From assembly GCA_024449915.1 (NCBI GenBank), contig JAMZAV010000161.1:682001-746000 (forward strand): a DNA stretch of 64,000 nucleotides. The letters run 5' to 3'. A program made the position numbers and the translations under genes. Source of the DNA: Sweltsa coloradensis (taxonomy: Eukaryota; Arthropoda; Insecta; Plecoptera; Chloroperlidae). Positions within the stretch are counted from its first letter, which is position 1; each line of letters starts with the position of its first letter. Below the pieces are notes generated by a model that worked only from the letters and a program-made list of their open reading frames with translations, was not told the DNA's origin and made no database searches. This document shows, piece after piece, positions 13,137-26,384 of this stretch.

Positions 13137-16100
13137 ACGTAATATTTCTAATACACAAAATATTATTGGACTTCATTTTCGGTATCATACCATTGACGTT
13201 TAATCTTCAATCATTCAGAATTGCCGATATTGAGTTTACCGAATATTTATTGGTCACAAATAATTGGCTATTTTGTCCGATTGAATCTTTTCTCGGTCGA
13301 TAGCCACTTAGCAACAAGTCGCCTCCAAGACTTTGTTATTAGCTAGCCTCTTCTGTTTCTTCTCGTGTTCGATATTAATTTTCTTCTGAAGTTCGATTCT
13401 CTCTTAAACTTCCTCTTGAAACTCCCGCGAACTTTTAAGTTTCGCTCATCTGAACTTTCGATCTTTTCAATTATGTACGGTAATCATGCCGTATATTTTC
13501 AGAGAGACAAGATGAAAAACTTTGGGAGATGAAAGACTAACCACATGTGTGCTTAGCTTTCCTTACTTTTAATGAAGATTAGATAGGTTAGAGGTTTGGA
13601 AAGGAATGTACTTGGTCCATTTTGTAAGTAAGTTGAAGGAACTTATTTGAGTTTACTTCTTTGGATGACAGCTATGATATTTATATTTTTGCGAGTAGAA
13701 GTGCGATTAAATATGCATACACGTTTTAGCTCTTTAATATTTAATATGAAAATATATTATAATATAAAGAATATAATATAATTATGAATACATTGCATTT
13801 TTTTGTTGTTCGTTTAAATTAGCATGAACTATTAAGCTCTTGTATTTCAAATAATGCGCATAATTATTAATTATGGATATGTTGCATTATTTTTCCCCCT
13901 CTTAGAAAAACGTATAATAATAGTGTTTGCTCGTTCTTTTTCTGTATATTATGGAGAGGGTCGGTCGGGGGGGGGGTGAAGAATTGGAATTAAAAGCCGA
14001 TTAAGTATATTTATCGAATTTTTTAAATGAAGAGCCTAATTAATTAGGAAAGAATTGACTTTATTTTTGTTTTCCTCTTACTAAATTGCATTTAGTACCG
14101 CATGCAAAATTAATAAATAATCATTATTATGTATAGAAAAACGTGAATTTTTGCTCTAACCTTATGATAATAAATTTGACTATTATCGACATACTCACAG
14201 GTGCATTACGAACTGACCTATTTAAATTTCGCCTGGGATTGCAGGGTAGAAAATTTGAACAAAACGATGTTTAACTTGAAGGTTTACATGTCACGCAGAC
14301 TGTTAAAGAATATAATATGGATGACCTCTTCACTTTAAGCCCACGAATAATATTGTAGGACCAGTTTTCAATTTGTTTACGGTTATTTGTTCTGCTTCTC
14401 AATTTTATATCACCCGATTGGTAGTAAACGTATCGATAATGTTATTGTAACGATACATCGCTATAGAAACGCTCTAATTTAGGGAACAAGTTGAATGTTG
14501 TTGACACCTAGAACAGCTATAGAATATGTTTTTCAGTTTCACTATCCTTCAGCAGGTTTGCTGGTATGTATCTCTTTCCTAAATCTACTTATGTATATTT
14601 CCATCCTAATGTTAACTTTACAAAACACCATTCTTGATTAGGGATTCATTTCTTGTTTTCAGTTTTCTAATTTTTAAGCGACGTTAATTTGAAAATTAGT
14701 AACGTGAAAGTATTAAATTCAATGACTTGCGTTCAGTCTTTTCAAACATCTTTTAACGGTTCATAAGATTTTGTGACCCTTATGTGAATAACACTGTTTT
14801 CATAGAAATGGAGTACTTGTATGGCTGTATCCCTTGGTAATTGGAAACATAACTACGTTTTATATTTCCTTCCTTTATTTGCGCTGTTCCAATTAAGCTG
14901 GGGTTATGACACTTACTTAACACTTCTAGTCTATTTTGTAGAAACGTTATTGCGTTAACCGAGTTCAATGCAATAACTAATCAGGTTATTTCCCGTGGAG
15001 AAAATGAAACTTTACCAATGGGGTAGTGGAGATAGCTTGAACTTTCTAGAGAAGTTTATGGTAGGCCTACTAGAGATCGTAATTCACAATAACAATTTTA
15101 GCACCACAATTTTCTTATTATTCCTACCGTTCTCAGCCTTCACTCACTTATCAGACATTATAATCAACCAGATTATTTATGTGTATTTAACGTTTAAATA
15201 GTCATACTACACTTTAACAGAAGAAACAGTCGATTTTTCAACGCAAATATCATTTTCCTGCATCTACTGATTGCCAAAAAAGCTTCTAAAATGCTAAACT
15301 AAAAGTTACTACTTACTGAAATTTAGTTAGGCGTAAATCGGTTTCATAATAATGGAAATGAAATATTTTCCTCGTTCAACATAATGTTTAAGATTCAAAT
15401 TATAGCATTTCTAATGAGGCTTTCTCATTGACCCAATAAATGCAATTGACACAATATACATGCCACCCAATTTCACTTGCAAAATTATCTAAAATTACAA
15501 TTAAACAAACAAACATTATAAATTTAATATATTTATAATATTTATTCAATATTTATAACATTATTTTTAATTAAATTCAAGAAAATACAAACTAATTGTT
15601 ATTGATTTGTTGTACCGTTCACGTCACTTATAATGAGAAATGTAAACAAATTTTGAACAATTGAACATAACAAAATCTAATTAACCAGTAAAGGTGGCCG
15701 ATCAGTCATCGAAATATTGTTAAATTCTCTCCTTAAATGTGAAGTGGACAGTCGAACAAATCAATTACATTTATTAACTAAAAGTGTTATCACTATATTC
15801 TAATGTTTTGAATTGTATTAATGTAGCAAAATGTACCCGCTTTTGCTTTACAGCTAAAGAGGTCTTTCCTTTCTTTTTTGCTTTACCTTGCGTATTTTCT
15901 GCGGCATCTCATTGCGATAATTAAACTTATTTTCATTCAACATCAAAACAAAGCTACTGTTGGCGTTGTTTTTTTTATCTTAATCTCCTGTTTATAATGA
16001 ACTACAGCGAAGTTAATATTATAATCCTTTGCTTAATCCGTTTACTCTTGCAACTTCCATTTCACAAATTTAATTCTAATTGTATTGTATTATTAGAGTG

Positions 16101-16328
16101 GAATAAAGCTTCTGGTATGTAGGTACATTTTAAACATTCACTGTTTAATCCATTTTAATTTTCCCAATTGAATCAGTTATTTGTTCATATTGAATCGCTT
16201 TAAATATCCCCACAGTTATAACGTTGATACTCTGCTAAACATTAATGCATGCTTAGATTATTACTGTAGCAAGGGTTATATGCAATTCCTGATTATGATA
16301 CATGGGAACAGTTAATTTAACACGTTAC
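13137..16328. other. Non-coding AT-rich stretch
   Basis: No gene or repeat family recognised. A 68-codon open frame at 14995-15201 has AT-driven hydrophobic composition and no further support. Confidence 0.45.
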
Positions 16329-17619
16329 CTCTTACAATTTTACATGTGTACTATTGGTCTATGAGAAAAATGTAGGCGACTATAAGGTATTTTTTATCTA
16401 ACTTATTTGCAATCGTTTCTCTTAAATGTGTTGACATTGGTTTATTTTAGTTAGATGGAAGTTTTATTCAGTCAATATGACCAGAAAGTATTTTTATTTT
16501 ATTTGTGTAGATTACTATTTTATTTTTATATTATGTTCATAGCTTACGTGAAGTTTGTAATGCCTAATTGTAAAATTAAAACAATACTTTTATAGAAGCG
16601 ATTACTACAATGATTTTTTATTAACATTTTGCAATTAATTTTGTTGCTCACTTCGCCAAATTTAGTGAAAATGTTCCTAGGTTTTAGGGTAGTGGCTAGC
16701 TTCTTAAAACTTTAGTCTTTTTTATGTAATATTATAAAATACCTACCTCTAAAATAGTACTTTTCTATTATTATGTATTAATACATTTAGTACGTATTTG
16801 CGAACCTGTTAATATTATACATGCAGGGCCTGCGTTGTAAATATATTTTTCCAATTCGGTGGTTGCGGTGCACAAGCCACGGTGCTGCGACAGGTAACCA
16901 GAGCTACCCTTATTGGGCACACCATGCTATATTCCCATTTATTCATCTTTCATTATACATATGTATACCTCATCTCACTCATATCATTAATTTATGATAT
17001 CTTATCGGTCTGTCATAAAAGTAATCCACTGAACTTTTAACATGACTTAAGTTCAAATAGCAGGAGCAGCGTTTATAACTGACAGATAATAAAATATGAT
17101 AATTATTCTGCACGTCAGATGCAAATAGTGATTGAATTTCAATTCTCGTGTTGTTTACAATTCAATTTCATTTTTTTGCATGAATATTACAATTAACTCC
17201 AGTACAGAAAACAATTCAAAGTTTTTCATAAAGAGTTGGGCGATGAGATTAATAAATCAGATTATACATAGGAGATAATCTATTGTGTGCCGGCTGTCAA
17301 AAATATTAAAGTTAATATTAAGCGGAAACTCATAGACATAACAATAGATAGAATAAACTTACAAATATGCGAAAACTAATAGATATAACAATAGGTAGAA
17401 GATAATATAGTATTCACACAAATTATTTAACACAGAGGAAAATAAACACAATGCATATCAAATTTTTGGCAGCAATTAAAAAACACCAGCAATAATTTAA
17501 AATATTCATCAATTCTACCAATGCTCTGCGATTCTGGATCACTTATTCGTTTTTTTAGCGAATACTAAAAAGTAAAAACAACATAAGACGTGCATTTTTT
17601 GATTGTCATAATTATGTAC

Positions 17620-17625
17620 TTTATT
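17620..17625 (-). promoter_or_regulatory. Polyadenylation signal for astacin A
   Basis: AATAAA on the minus strand about 160 bases past the stop codon. The equivalent site is at 27836-27841 in unit B. Confidence 0.4.
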
Positions 17626-17784
17626 GAAAAAATAATACCCAAGATTATCTACACGTCTTTGGGCGATAACTTTGTGTTTTTTAGGGACACATAAAGTGTA
17701 TTTATAGTTATGAACAACATACATTTAACTAAGTACGTTCTCCGAGGCACTCATTTATATTGCAATGGTGTCATTGCCTTTATC

Positions 17785-20700
17785 TTAGTTACTACAGTTG
17801 TACATGCGATTTATTTTCCAAATATCTCTGGTTGAGAATCCAGCTTTATTTCCCATGACCGTCCCATTGAGTGGTTTCTGAAAGCAAAGTACAATCTTAG
17901 GGCATAATTTCAAATCATGAGTATTTGTCTTAGCAAGCGCATCTGTCTGTCTGTCTGTCTGTGTGTGTGTTCGTCGCGCATGGATCACATGGTATGACCA
18001 GGTTTGACAAAATTTCACACGAACACCAACACACCAACAATAGTTAAGAAGCTTTTAACACGTGCAGCAAAATCCAAAATTTACATTTCAAAATGTTTAA
18101 AATTGAAAGTTAAACTATTTATATTATTTTATTGACATGTACATTTCCAAAATCGTATACATTTTAAACATGAATCTAGTCCAATGCAGGGATAAAAAAA
18201 ACTCAGTTCGATTGTTTTCTTTGTTATGGTTGTTGTTTTCCATTGTATTTTTTTATTTGAAAATATGTTTTATAATGGCATTTCATAAATAAAGTATAAT
18301 TGGTCCTACTATGTTTAATTTAGAGTATTAAGTGAAATGTCTTGTTGAACTTGAAACGTCAATCAAGTCGACTGCAGCGTAAACGCAGCTTGATCTCTCG
18401 TCTATCAACGACTTTGGAATTTTCCTAATAAAAACCTAGTAACCAAAAACTTTGTGTTCTCAATTTATATTTATATGTTGTGATTATGTACAAGTTGGTT
18501 GGGCATAAAATAATATAAGGCTAGATTATAATAGTTATTTACCTTCGTCGTCAATGTAGGCTGCAAATTTTTGGAGTAATAGTACTGCTCGTAATGCATG
18601 ATGCTGCCATAGTCGTACTCTACTCCGAATGTAGATGCATTCAAGGAAGACTGTTTGTCGAAGTTTCCCGCCGAACCTAAAATACATAATAATTTCATTA
18701 ATTTTTTTATTTATTGTACACGTTGTCATAGTGTGATGTCATGAAAATCACGTGTGTGTTACTTTCGTCGCAAATTCAAAATATGATAGTAACTATACCC
18801 GCGTAGCGTTCTGCTGCCAATAGTTCACAGTATGAAATAAGATATAATATAAACACATTTGATGTAAAAAGTTCAAAGCTTAACATGTACAAAATATACG
18901 TTTTTAGTTGTGTAAGTTAACGAATCATCATTTAATAAAATACATTACTTCTAATTTTTTTTTAATGTATTGTTAACGATGAACATGTTTGAGCCGTCAA
19001 AAATGTTGATTTAATGACGTATTATTTGTTTAGCGTAAACATAGCATAGTTGAAGAACGTGATAACTATTTGACGTTTAAAATAATATAATGATAAATAA
19101 AAAAAAAAAAAAAAAAAAAAAATTATTTAGAGTCTGCCCACTCAGTTATATAACTTTCAGTGGGGGACTTTAAATCAAAGCGACCAAGCCAACCCTGCAG
19201 GCCCCGACGCAATCGACGAGTGAGCGATAACCAACCAAAGATCGATATTTTTAATAGTAAATATAGCAATCAGTGGTGTGGACAGTGCGAACACCCGCGA
19301 ATCAACGCCAGAATCAACAAGGCCGATTCAGAACAACTCTGAAATTTATTATGTGCTTCGTTGCTAGGACGGCTCCAAAGTCACCGTTTACAAACTCCTA
19401 AGACTAGAACTGATGGACTTAAGTCCAAATCAGAAGTTAAAAAACTTCTGACTTTAGCGGGAATCGAACTCTGGACCTTCTGCATTGGAAGCAGATACGC
19501 TAACAACAAGACCAACGAGCCACACAACAAGACCAACGAGCCACACAAAGTCAAATGGTAAAGCCATAAAAATAACATCTTCAGACATGTTCTCTACATC
19601 TTGTTTCAGTTTTTTTTTTAATAGAAATCAATCAAGAAACTAAAAAATACATCCCAGCGGGGTATCGAACCCCGGTCTCCGATTTTTTGTTATTAGTACC
19701 TCAGTAGCTTGACACTAGTGAGGACTGACACGTAAAAGGGCCTCACTGCTGTAAGGTGCTTGATTTGATACCCGATCTAGCCTTTAGTAACCAACCACCA
19801 GGCGGGATGTCCCGGTTTCAAATCCCGTCAAGACCGGCAATCCTGACTTGACGTTTTCCCCTAGATTTTTCTCAGTCATTATTGCGAATGCAATGGATTG
19901 AGTCCTGTTAAACAGACCTCGGAGATCACTTCTTAGGACACCCGCTGAAGAGGGGCAAGCATTACACGCTAGACAGGTTTCCCAGCGATTTTTTTAAAAA
20001 CTTACAACGTCGCTAAACGTCAGATAGACCTATTGTACTAAACGTGTATTTCAATCCCTGATAGCCATTGTAGCACGTAATTTTCCACATCATTTTTTTT
20101 CAATAGTCGTAATTCGATGTATCAGCGTCAGCGAAACCCGTACACTCACCGTTCTGGACGTTCTCCAGATGAACTTTCTCCAGATGAACTTGGACGTAGT
20201 CATCCCTGTCTGGCCTGTTGTGCTCATGATAGAAGCCTAGCACATGCATCATCTCGTGGAGGAATACGAACTTGTGGTTGCATTTAGGGCTCTCGAGGTT
20301 CATTTCTGTCATACCTGAGGGAGATGACAATTAACAAAAGTTTCATTTTTATCACTTATTTCTGAACCTGGACATATGTTCATTTGACTTAATATCGATG
20401 GTTTTGGTATGATGAAATAAATCAAGCTTAATGTAATATTTTAATGTTAGCATGAGCCTTAATTAGACCTTTCAATGTTTCGTTCAAGATTCCTTGAAGT
20501 CAAGGACAAAATAATATAATCAATGTTGTACAGGTAAATAAATATATCACTACACTTTGTTCCAACCACATGTAGTTGGGTCCACCAATTGATCTTGGGC
20601 TTCACAGAATCAGCACCGGCCTGCCCAACTCGGCACCTCATCTTCTTCCTCATTCTCATTTAGCAAAACCAGCTCTCTCCAATTTTTCCTGTCCTCCCAC

Positions 20701-23634
20701 CATCTTTCTCTTTCTTCAATCACTACCCACCCATCTCATCTCTCCTCCACATCTGCCCGTACTTGGTCTTTCCAACTGTCTCTAGGTCTTCCCACCCTTC
20801 CCCTCTCATTTTTTAATGCTCAAATGCTTGTCTTGGCATCCTTCTCCCATCTAGAACCTTAGGTTTCCTTATCATACACTTCGTATCTTGTACAACTTAG
20901 TTACACCTAACATACTGCGTCGAACTTAATCTCAGCTGCATGTAGAGCACTATCTTCTTTCCAACCCATTGGTCACGTTACAGCACCATAATTATATGTT
21001 AATATGAGTAAATGAAATAAAAATAATAGTTATTATAGTTAATAATAATAAATACATTCTAAAATTATTCATTTGTAGAGTGTACCCAAACGGTCACACA
21101 ACTGATTTTCAGTGAGGTCATTCAATATAAAGCAGACCAAGCCAACACTGTAGGCGCTGTCGCAATCAACGAGCGAACAATGACCAACTAGAGACCGGCA
21201 TATTTAAGTTAGAAACATTAATCAATCAAGCTGGACTCGATTCCACCCTCGGATAGCGCCAGAATCAACAAGGCTGATTCGGAGCAACTTCAGAATTTAT
21301 TATGTGCCTCTTGGCTAGGACAGGACAGTGTTTGCACATTTCTGAGCCAAGAACTGATGAATTTAAGTCCAATTCAGAAGTTAAAAAACTTATTCCTGTA
21401 GCGGGATTCGAACCCAGGATCTTCTGCATTGGAAGCAAAGCCTCTTACCACAAACCAACAAACCACACATTGTTGTATTTAATATCTTTGCACATTATGA
21501 TTGTGTAAATTGTCCTTGAATTCATGGAATCTTGAACGAAACTTTGAACCGTCTACATAATATTGTAATAGTAAAAGTAATGTTTTATCGTTTAAGAAAT
21601 GTTTTTGTCGTGTCTATTAATAAAATATTTATGTATCAAAACAATGATTTGAACTTGTTCAAAATTTACGTGGATCACTCTGTTGCAGTGATTAAATTTT
21701 CTCACGTAATTTCCTCGTGGCATGTTGTTACTTTTTGATTTTACTAATAATACTTTTTTCCTTTTCCCTTTTTCTTTTCTTTTCATTTTCTTTTTTCCAC
21801 ACCACTTTTTTTTTATGTTTAATTCATTAATTAATTGTATTTAATATCCTTTTTGAATTTGTTACTAAAATTATTGTTATGTTTTAATGAATTTGTTGTG
21901 GTTATATTACTATTTATTTATTTTACTAAACTGCAGTTCATCGTTGTGTCTGCATTTATGAAATATATTACTTTAGTTGTCCTCCTTTATAAATCATTTT
22001 TTTTATTAAATAAATAAATGTAAATCAAAAGAAAAATGCTATTTGATAAGCAAGCACGTATTGCTAACCTAACATTACCTGGTTGTCGTCCAACCACAGA
22101 CCAACAGCCTCCTAGCCCTACCCCGTTATGGTGTGAGATAAACACGTAGTTCTTCTGTGCAGTTCGTTTTACCCAACGCACACACGTATGTAATGAAAAG
22201 TCCTCAATTGCTTCTTGTAACACCGCCTTTGTTGAATCTTCTGTAATAGTAAACATACATGCTTTTCAACTATATGGCACCCACAGCGTTAACTTGAGCG
22301 TTAGCGCGCGACTCTTTCGGGAGGTCCCGGATTCAAATCCCGTCGAGACCGGCAATTTCTAACTGAGAGTTGAAGGCCATCGGGTATCTCTTCACATTGT
22401 CATATCTCCATTATACCCAGTTAGACACCTGAATTAGGGCATCCTTGTACTCTGGGCATCAAAATAAATGTTAACATTTATTTTCATTTTAATAGCAACA
22501 GTTTAAATCTAGAGTCTATGCACATACACTTAAAGAATAATTGATAACAAAATAAAACATATTATGACAAGTGTAAATTGTATCATAGCAAGGCCACGTT
22601 GCGAAAGCTTTTTATTTATTGTTGCTTAGATGGATGAACAAATTGGGTTTCTAGCTGCATTGCTACATGCAAAACCCCGTAGTTAAAGTTCAACTTTGAT
22701 GAGAAATATATATACGATTATAAACTCCAAATATCACGTTTGTGTAACTGTGAAAATAGATTTTGAATAAACTACATAACAAAATAAATAATTTAAATAT
22801 TTAGTCTACCCACTCAGTCAAGTAACTGATTTTCAGTGAGGCCATTAAATATAAAGCCGACCAAGCCAACCCTGTAGGCGCCGACATCATCGACGAGCGA
22901 ACAATGACCGGCACAGATCACTGAAGCTGCCGCGGACGGCGCCAGAATCATAATTCGAAACAACCTTAGAATTTATTATGTGCTTCGTTGCTAGGACGGC
23001 TCCAAAGTCTTCATAAGCCAAGAATTGATTTACTCAATACTAAATCTGAAGTTAAAAAAACTTCCGCTAAAAAGCGGGAATTGAACCCTGGACATTCTGC
23101 ATTGGAAACAGAACTTAAGACCAACGAACCACACAAAATAAAATAATGTTATACATAATTTTGCCTATGGTGAATCAGTTTTAGGCCATAGTACCAGTAC
23201 GGATAAGCTATTAATATACTGGCCATGAAATGTATCATGTTTTTTTAATAGCGGTGCGGAATTTTTAATTATGATTTGTTCGCTGGTTGGTCGCAAAACG
23301 CTTTCGAAAAGTGTTTTTTCTCTGAAAATAAAAAAAAAACTACAAATTACCTTACGAATTTATTATTTGATGTAAAATCTAACTTACCGGTGCCAACAGA
23401 TATAACATATGGAACGACTGCACCTGGCCAGTGAGATGCAGGGTCTCTTTTCCCGTTCCTGGTGAGAGGAAGCATGATGTCACCCTCTGAAAATGGTCCC
23501 TTATTTTCATATAAGATGCGTGCAATGCTGTTGAGTTTCGGCAACGCACCCATTTGGTCGTCAATCTTTGGAGTCGGCATTGCTAGCGATGTGACAAGCA
23601 GGAAGCTGAGCACGACGTGGTGAAGCGATTCCAT
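17785..23634 (-). CDS. Astacin-family zinc metalloprotease, paralog A (5 exons)
   Basis: Secreted M12A (astacin) endopeptidase. Exons: 23634-23388, 22240-22079, 20314-20150, 18676-18543, 17877-17785; all introns are GT-AG, the first three phase 1 and the last phase 0. The spliced product is 266 residues. It has a signal peptide at about 1-18, a propeptide with EGDI (50-53), dibasic KR (62-63) before the mature domain, the zinc site [19 protein letters not shown] (156-174) and the Met-turn SIMHY (216-220). Four cysteines occupy the positions that pair in astacins. There is no EGF or CUB tail, as in minimal astacins. I chose the second ATG, residue 16 of the longest frame, because it begins a standard signal peptide and a TATA box lies only about 20 bases before the first ATG. 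Oddities compared with B: a 15-bp duplication in exon 3 adds five residues after the zinc site, the usual Gly before the site is Phe (152), and the stop comes earlier. Confidence 0.9.
19091..19556 (-). mobile_element. SINE family 2, insertion private to unit A
   Basis: On the minus strand there is a tRNA-like head with A box TGGCTCGTTGG, a CCA anticodon-like loop (TCTGC-TTCCAAT-GCAGA here and in related copies) and B box AGTTCGATTCC. A TCAGAAGTT/AACTTCTGA hairpin and body follow, then a T-rich tail seen as the A-run at 19099-19121. Unit B has the uninterrupted empty site near 29326-29331. The insertion lies in intron 3 of astacin A. The head end carries a duplicated ACAAGACCAACGAGCCACAC. Confidence 0.8.
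19610..19760 (-). mobile_element. tRNA-like SINE fragment (family 3), unit A
   Basis: On the minus strand a T-arm-like segment ACCGGGGTTCGATACCCCGC gives a good B box. It is shared with 29390-29545 and, over about 75 bp, with 51545-51620. It stands head-to-head with the family 1 SINE at 19775. Confidence 0.55.
19775..19988 (+). mobile_element. SINE family 1, unit A (intron 3)
   Basis: B box GGTTTCAAATCC (19814-19825), GTCAAGACCGGC, a TTTTTCTCAGTCATTA block, and the GACACCCGCTGAAGAGGGGC end block. The unit B copy at 29550-29790 has about 26 more bases before the end block. Confidence 0.75.
20575..20872 (-). pseudogene. LINE reverse-transcriptase C-terminal relic, unit A
   Basis: The minus-strand translation gives [19 protein letters not shown], then DRKNWRELVL, followed by an acidic tail and a stop. 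This is the recurrent GRPRxxWxDxV...DRxxWRxLV ending of many non-LTR ORF2 proteins. It is interrupted by stops and shifts and sits in intron 2 of astacin A. The twin is at 30376-30672. Confidence 0.6.
21075..21469 (-). mobile_element. SINE family 2, unit A (intron 2)
   Basis: The tail end GTAGAGTGTACCC is on the left. The tRNA-like head, with a clean B box (GGGTTCGAATCCCGC on minus) and anticodon-like TTCCAAT loop, is on the right. It is orthologous to 34949-35343 in unit B, so it predates the duplication. Confidence 0.75.
22265..22470 (+). mobile_element. SINE family 1, unit A (intron 1)
   Basis: The head reads GAGCGTTAGCGCGCGACTCT and the B box region reads GGATTCAAATCCCGTCGAGA. The TTAGACACCTGAATTAGGGC end block follows. 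The unit B twin has lost most of the middle. Confidence 0.75.
22800..23137 (-). mobile_element. SINE family 2, unit A (intron 1)
   Basis: It contains TAGTCTACCCACTCAG, a body and a minus-strand B box GGTTCAATTCCC. A short inner deletion distinguishes it from the 19091 copy. The twin is at 36603-36939. Confidence 0.75.
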
Positions 23635-23695
23635 CTTCTGAATCAGTCTGTTAACAGGACTCTTCTCTACTGACGCCATTTCACTGTTTTTAAAG

Positions 23696-23703
23696 CTTAT
23701 ATA
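23696..23703 (-). promoter_or_regulatory. TATA box of astacin A
   Basis: TATATAAG on the minus strand. Transcription starting 25-30 bases downstream would begin just after the first in-frame ATG (23679) and leave the ATG at 23634 as the start. The element is conserved at 37498-37505. Confidence 0.5.
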
Positions 23704-24387
23704 TTTTGTAGTAGTAAAATTGCACGTTGATCTTCTGAAAGTTTCACAATCGAATTACTTGGAAATGGTGTCTGAAAAAGTATCTGCTGCTGTTTGCCTT
23801 TAGATTTAATGTGTTACCTCATATGAGGAAGCCTATACGATTGTGTGCTCTTGAACAATTATCACATTGAGAAATATACGATTTATCACTTAAGATCCAA
23901 TAAATTAAATAAACACAACTATTTTTATTTGGAGTCTAAAAGCCGCATTTTTGCAGTACTTACAAGAATTTTTCTGTTCCATAAAGGTCGATATTATCAT
24001 TCAACATGTTTTTGTAGTTTTTTCGTATGTTACTAAAATAAATAATTTGTCTAAAAATTGTGTACACAATCTTTTAGCCTAAGGTACTGACGCACAAGAA
24101 ATATTTGATGTGACCTTTCCTTGTCTTTGACTTTCACATGTTATTTGAACGTTGATGAGACTGCACACGTTCCTGTGTGTTCTTTGTGGAGATAAACAAC
24201 ATGGGTTTCCAGATTTGTGTATAGCAGCCCTTACTTCATATGGGATTATTAAAAAAAATATTTGTCTACCTTAAACATGCATGCATAAACTACATAATTT
24301 ATGATAAGTCAATAGTTTAATGTTTATTCTGAAATTACCAAGACCAACTACTTATTATTTTTGTTATTTTTAGAAATGTATTCTTAA

Positions 24388-25019
24388 GTGGGTCTATTTA
24401 TCCGCTAAACTAAAAAAATATATTTCATTCAGGTTAACTAGTTATGAATTTAGAAATTAACAGAAAGATTATTAGGTCCGCCATGACCGGAAAAAATTTC
24501 AAACTTGCTATTTTTTTAGCTAGGTCCCCCCCATCGGCAAAAATCTCTCATAAGAAATAACATGAGGACGATCTTTATGCTCCGTGACCTTGGAGGATTT
24601 TGATCCAAAAAGATATTTGGCATTATTGACGTACTCGGTCTTTTCTGTAAATCCTCTATATTTTTGTTTGGTAATTTAGGTTCGGTCAAAATATGCTGAT
24701 TACCAAGAAGGGGTGTGATTTTGGAATGCATATTCGTAAGTGTTTCAGCGTATATATTTGTGCACAGTTTCAAGACACGATGTTATAAAGGGCCATTTTA
24801 GATTGGTATAATGCTCTAATATCTATGTGGAACAAAAAGCAGGCTAAAGCCGATTTAAGAAATTTCTCACAACGCCAATTTTCTCAAATTTATGGATAAA
24901 AAAATTGCAAAATTCGTATAAAGTCACAGTTACAAGATCTAATTTTGAAACGGTCATTTTAATGTAGTATTATGCTATAGATTATGTGGTAAAAAATACT
25001 TTTTTTGTGTAATAGCCCC
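24388..25019. mobile_element. TTAA-flanked MITE, unit A
   Basis: A 632-bp non-coding element bounded by TTAA at 24384-24387 and 25020-25023. The left end is GTGGGTCTATTTATCCGC and the right end is GTAATAGCCCC, which match as imperfect inverted repeats. The 85-codon open frame inside (24516-24773, minus) is not conserved in the third copy at 62361. Confidence 0.75.
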
Positions 25020-25023
25020 TTAA

Positions 25024-26384
25024 AGAAAATTTAATGAATCAACAACATTTATGATTAGCAAATAATATGACGTTTACGATGCCATTCTATATTAGAACTT
25101 GTTTGTGTTTTATTTTATAAATATCATGCATAAAGAATCTTATTTATGATTAGTAAATAGTATGTTTACGATTCCATAATAAAGACTAAAAATAAATCTT
25201 TGTAAAATATCATGTATAAAGCACTTGATTTATGATTAGTAAATTGTATGATAATTATGAATCCACAATGAAGACCTACTTCTTTGAAACATATTTGACA
25301 ATTGTTACTGTTTAGAACAAGCACGTACATAAAATATTTGTTAGTTTGTTTTCACATTAGAGACAGATAGTTGGTTTATTTAAAAAATACATCAATGTTT
25401 CTGGACTAAATAGCATTAAAATTTGACCTCATAAAACCCTCAATCGAATAAAAATGTTGCTAAATTAATCGCGCCCTACAGTAAACGGCAGATGGTCATT
25501 TACAGAGATAAATATTAACCCATAATGTTTTAATCGTGTTATGAGTCTATGTACTAATATTTTAATTTGGTAGTCGTATCAGCTAGCATCATATTTTTGT
25601 TTTCGTAAAGTATCCCTTCAAAAGTTGTAATATTTTATCGCTCTGTTATCATGAGGGTCTATTTTGTTTTTGTTTTTCAATTTGATTTAAGAAAAATTAA
25701 TACAACAAGTGATAAGAACATGCGTTGAAACGGACCGGCGCGTATAGTGCGAGCATTTTACACAAGCGACGATGCTGCGACAGTTACCTAGTGTAAGCTT
25801 AACTCGAAATGCCATTGTTTCTACGTATTACATTAAATACTTCATTTTATGTATGTATGTATTCCACATTAATTAATTTAAGTTTGTCATCACCTATATT
25901 TGTTCAATGTACTTATATCAAGAGGTATAAATAAAATAACTAAATAGTATCAATGTGCAACCTCGTCGAATGGCTGTGTATTCCCTGTTTGTTTCTACGG
26001 CTTGGTTGTAAGGCCCCTAAAGTTCTTACGTTCTCCCCTATCTCAACGATGCTCGCACCACGCCTCACGGCTTATTGTCAGTGTTGATTAGTAATTTACT
26101 GTGTATACATGCACCTGAGCGGGTCTTTCACCGAGCCAAACTACATTTACTTGTGGGATTGATTCGCGTCCTGGCGGCTGCAACCCTCGCCGTACAAAGG
26201 AGGCTTGTGGGGTTGGACTAGTCTTCTTGGAGGTTTTACTGAGGAATTGAATCAGGTGCAGTGAAAGAGCGGTTGTGTCGGGGAATTAACGTTGCATACA
26301 AACTTGGGAAAGGTGTTGACAAAATCTATTTAGAAGGGTGGAAGTTAACATATTACTGGACGGACCGATGATGGTATGTTGCAC
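25024..26384. other. Upstream flank of astacin A, non-coding
   Basis: AT-rich, with a GC-richer part at 26090-26330 that is conserved with 39800-40060. It contains no supported gene. Confidence 0.4.

Noticed and set aside
17940..17972. CTGT/GT run as a CRISPR-like or regulatory array
   Set aside because: It is a simple microsatellite of varying length in both units; no spacers are present.
19455..19520. A functional tRNA gene (CCA anticodon-like loop)
   Set aside because: The acceptor stem does not pair, and the same tRNA-like head recurs with a long shared body, so it is a SINE.
20576..20785. Plus-strand Ser/Pro-rich open frame duplicated at 30377-30586
   Set aside because: The opposite strand carries a recognisable LINE RT C-terminus; the plus frame is its shadow.
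21302..21508. Open frames repeated at 35176-35382 and 19361-19578
   Set aside because: They are translations of SINE family 2, which has a pol III promoter and no protein.
24516..24773. An 85-codon minus frame duplicated at 38330-38587
   Set aside because: It lies inside the TTAA-flanked MITE; the third copy of the element (62361-62996) does not keep the frame.
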